From NCBI RefSeq assembly GCF_018139145.2, contig NC_059473.1, positions 63,346,707 through 63,410,706 on the forward strand: a stretch of DNA of 64,000 bases, in the 5' to 3' direction. Made by a program: the position numbers and the translations under genes. This document shows, piece by piece, positions 63,980 to 64,000 of this stretch (position 1 is the stretch's first letter; each line of letters opens with the position of its first letter). The stretch is from Gymnogyps californianus (lineage: Eukaryota; Chordata; Aves; Accipitriformes; Cathartidae). The notes beneath the pieces are model-generated. The model made no database searches and was not told where the DNA came from. It was given only the letters and a program-made list of their open reading frames with translations.

Positions 63980-64000
63980 GAGAGTTGTGTTGTTCTTTGC
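63980..64000 (+). CDS. IL20RA: IL20RA coding exon 2, first 21 bases (cut by window end)
   Basis: The bases after the CTTTCTCAG acceptor, joined in phase 1 to exon 1, read (G)ELCCSL and the first base of a further codon. The human protein has PCVSGGLPKP at this place, so a cysteine-containing start just before the first fibronectin domain is plausible. Support is a strong pyrimidine-rich acceptor, a matching phase and the expected position. Only seven codons are visible, so this is a suggestion. Confidence 0.5.

Overview
This is vertebrate nuclear DNA, almost certainly from a bird. Its three recognisable genes are split by GT-AG introns, the interspersed repeats are CR1-type LINE fragments, and there are two solo LTRs of a family I associate with Neoaves. 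The species cannot be read from the window; the LTR family argues against chicken.

The window holds part of the class II cytokine receptor cluster known from human 6q23, with all genes on the + strand: the last coding exon of IFNGR1 (2871-3365), all of IL22RA2 as five coding exons (15912-20076), and the start of IL20RA (exon 1 near 49021-49104 in a CpG island, and what looks like the first 21 bases of exon 2 at 63980-64000). The order and relative orientation match human. IFNGR1 is the ligand-binding chain of the interferon-gamma receptor. IL22RA2 encodes a soluble decoy for IL-22. IL20RA is a receptor chain for IL-19, IL-20, IL-24 and IL-26.

Layout: 1-2870 is intron 6 of IFNGR1. 2871 to about 3890 is its last exon and 3' UTR. 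From there to 15890 is intergenic, with one solo LTR (7623-8190), CR1 pieces and a CpG-rich patch (14810-15440) just upstream of IL22RA2. 15912-20076 is IL22RA2. About 20600-48700 is a 28 kb stretch without a convincing gene; it carries an ancient SINE/LINE relic, CR1 pieces and a second solo LTR (40497-41090). 48700-49440 is the IL20RA CpG island promoter with exon 1. 49105-63979 is IL20RA intron 1.

The points most worth a second look are: the IL20RA signal-peptide exon, which has its ATG and its hydrophobic core in different frames on either side of an eight-G run; a CpG island carrying a (GGGGCC)n-type hexamer tract; perfect 5-bp target duplications around both solo LTRs; and several details of IL22RA2 (tandem splice acceptors, a five-codon uORF, an extra cysteine). 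I found no evidence for a wholly new gene system. The remaining open reading frames are short and lack family motifs.
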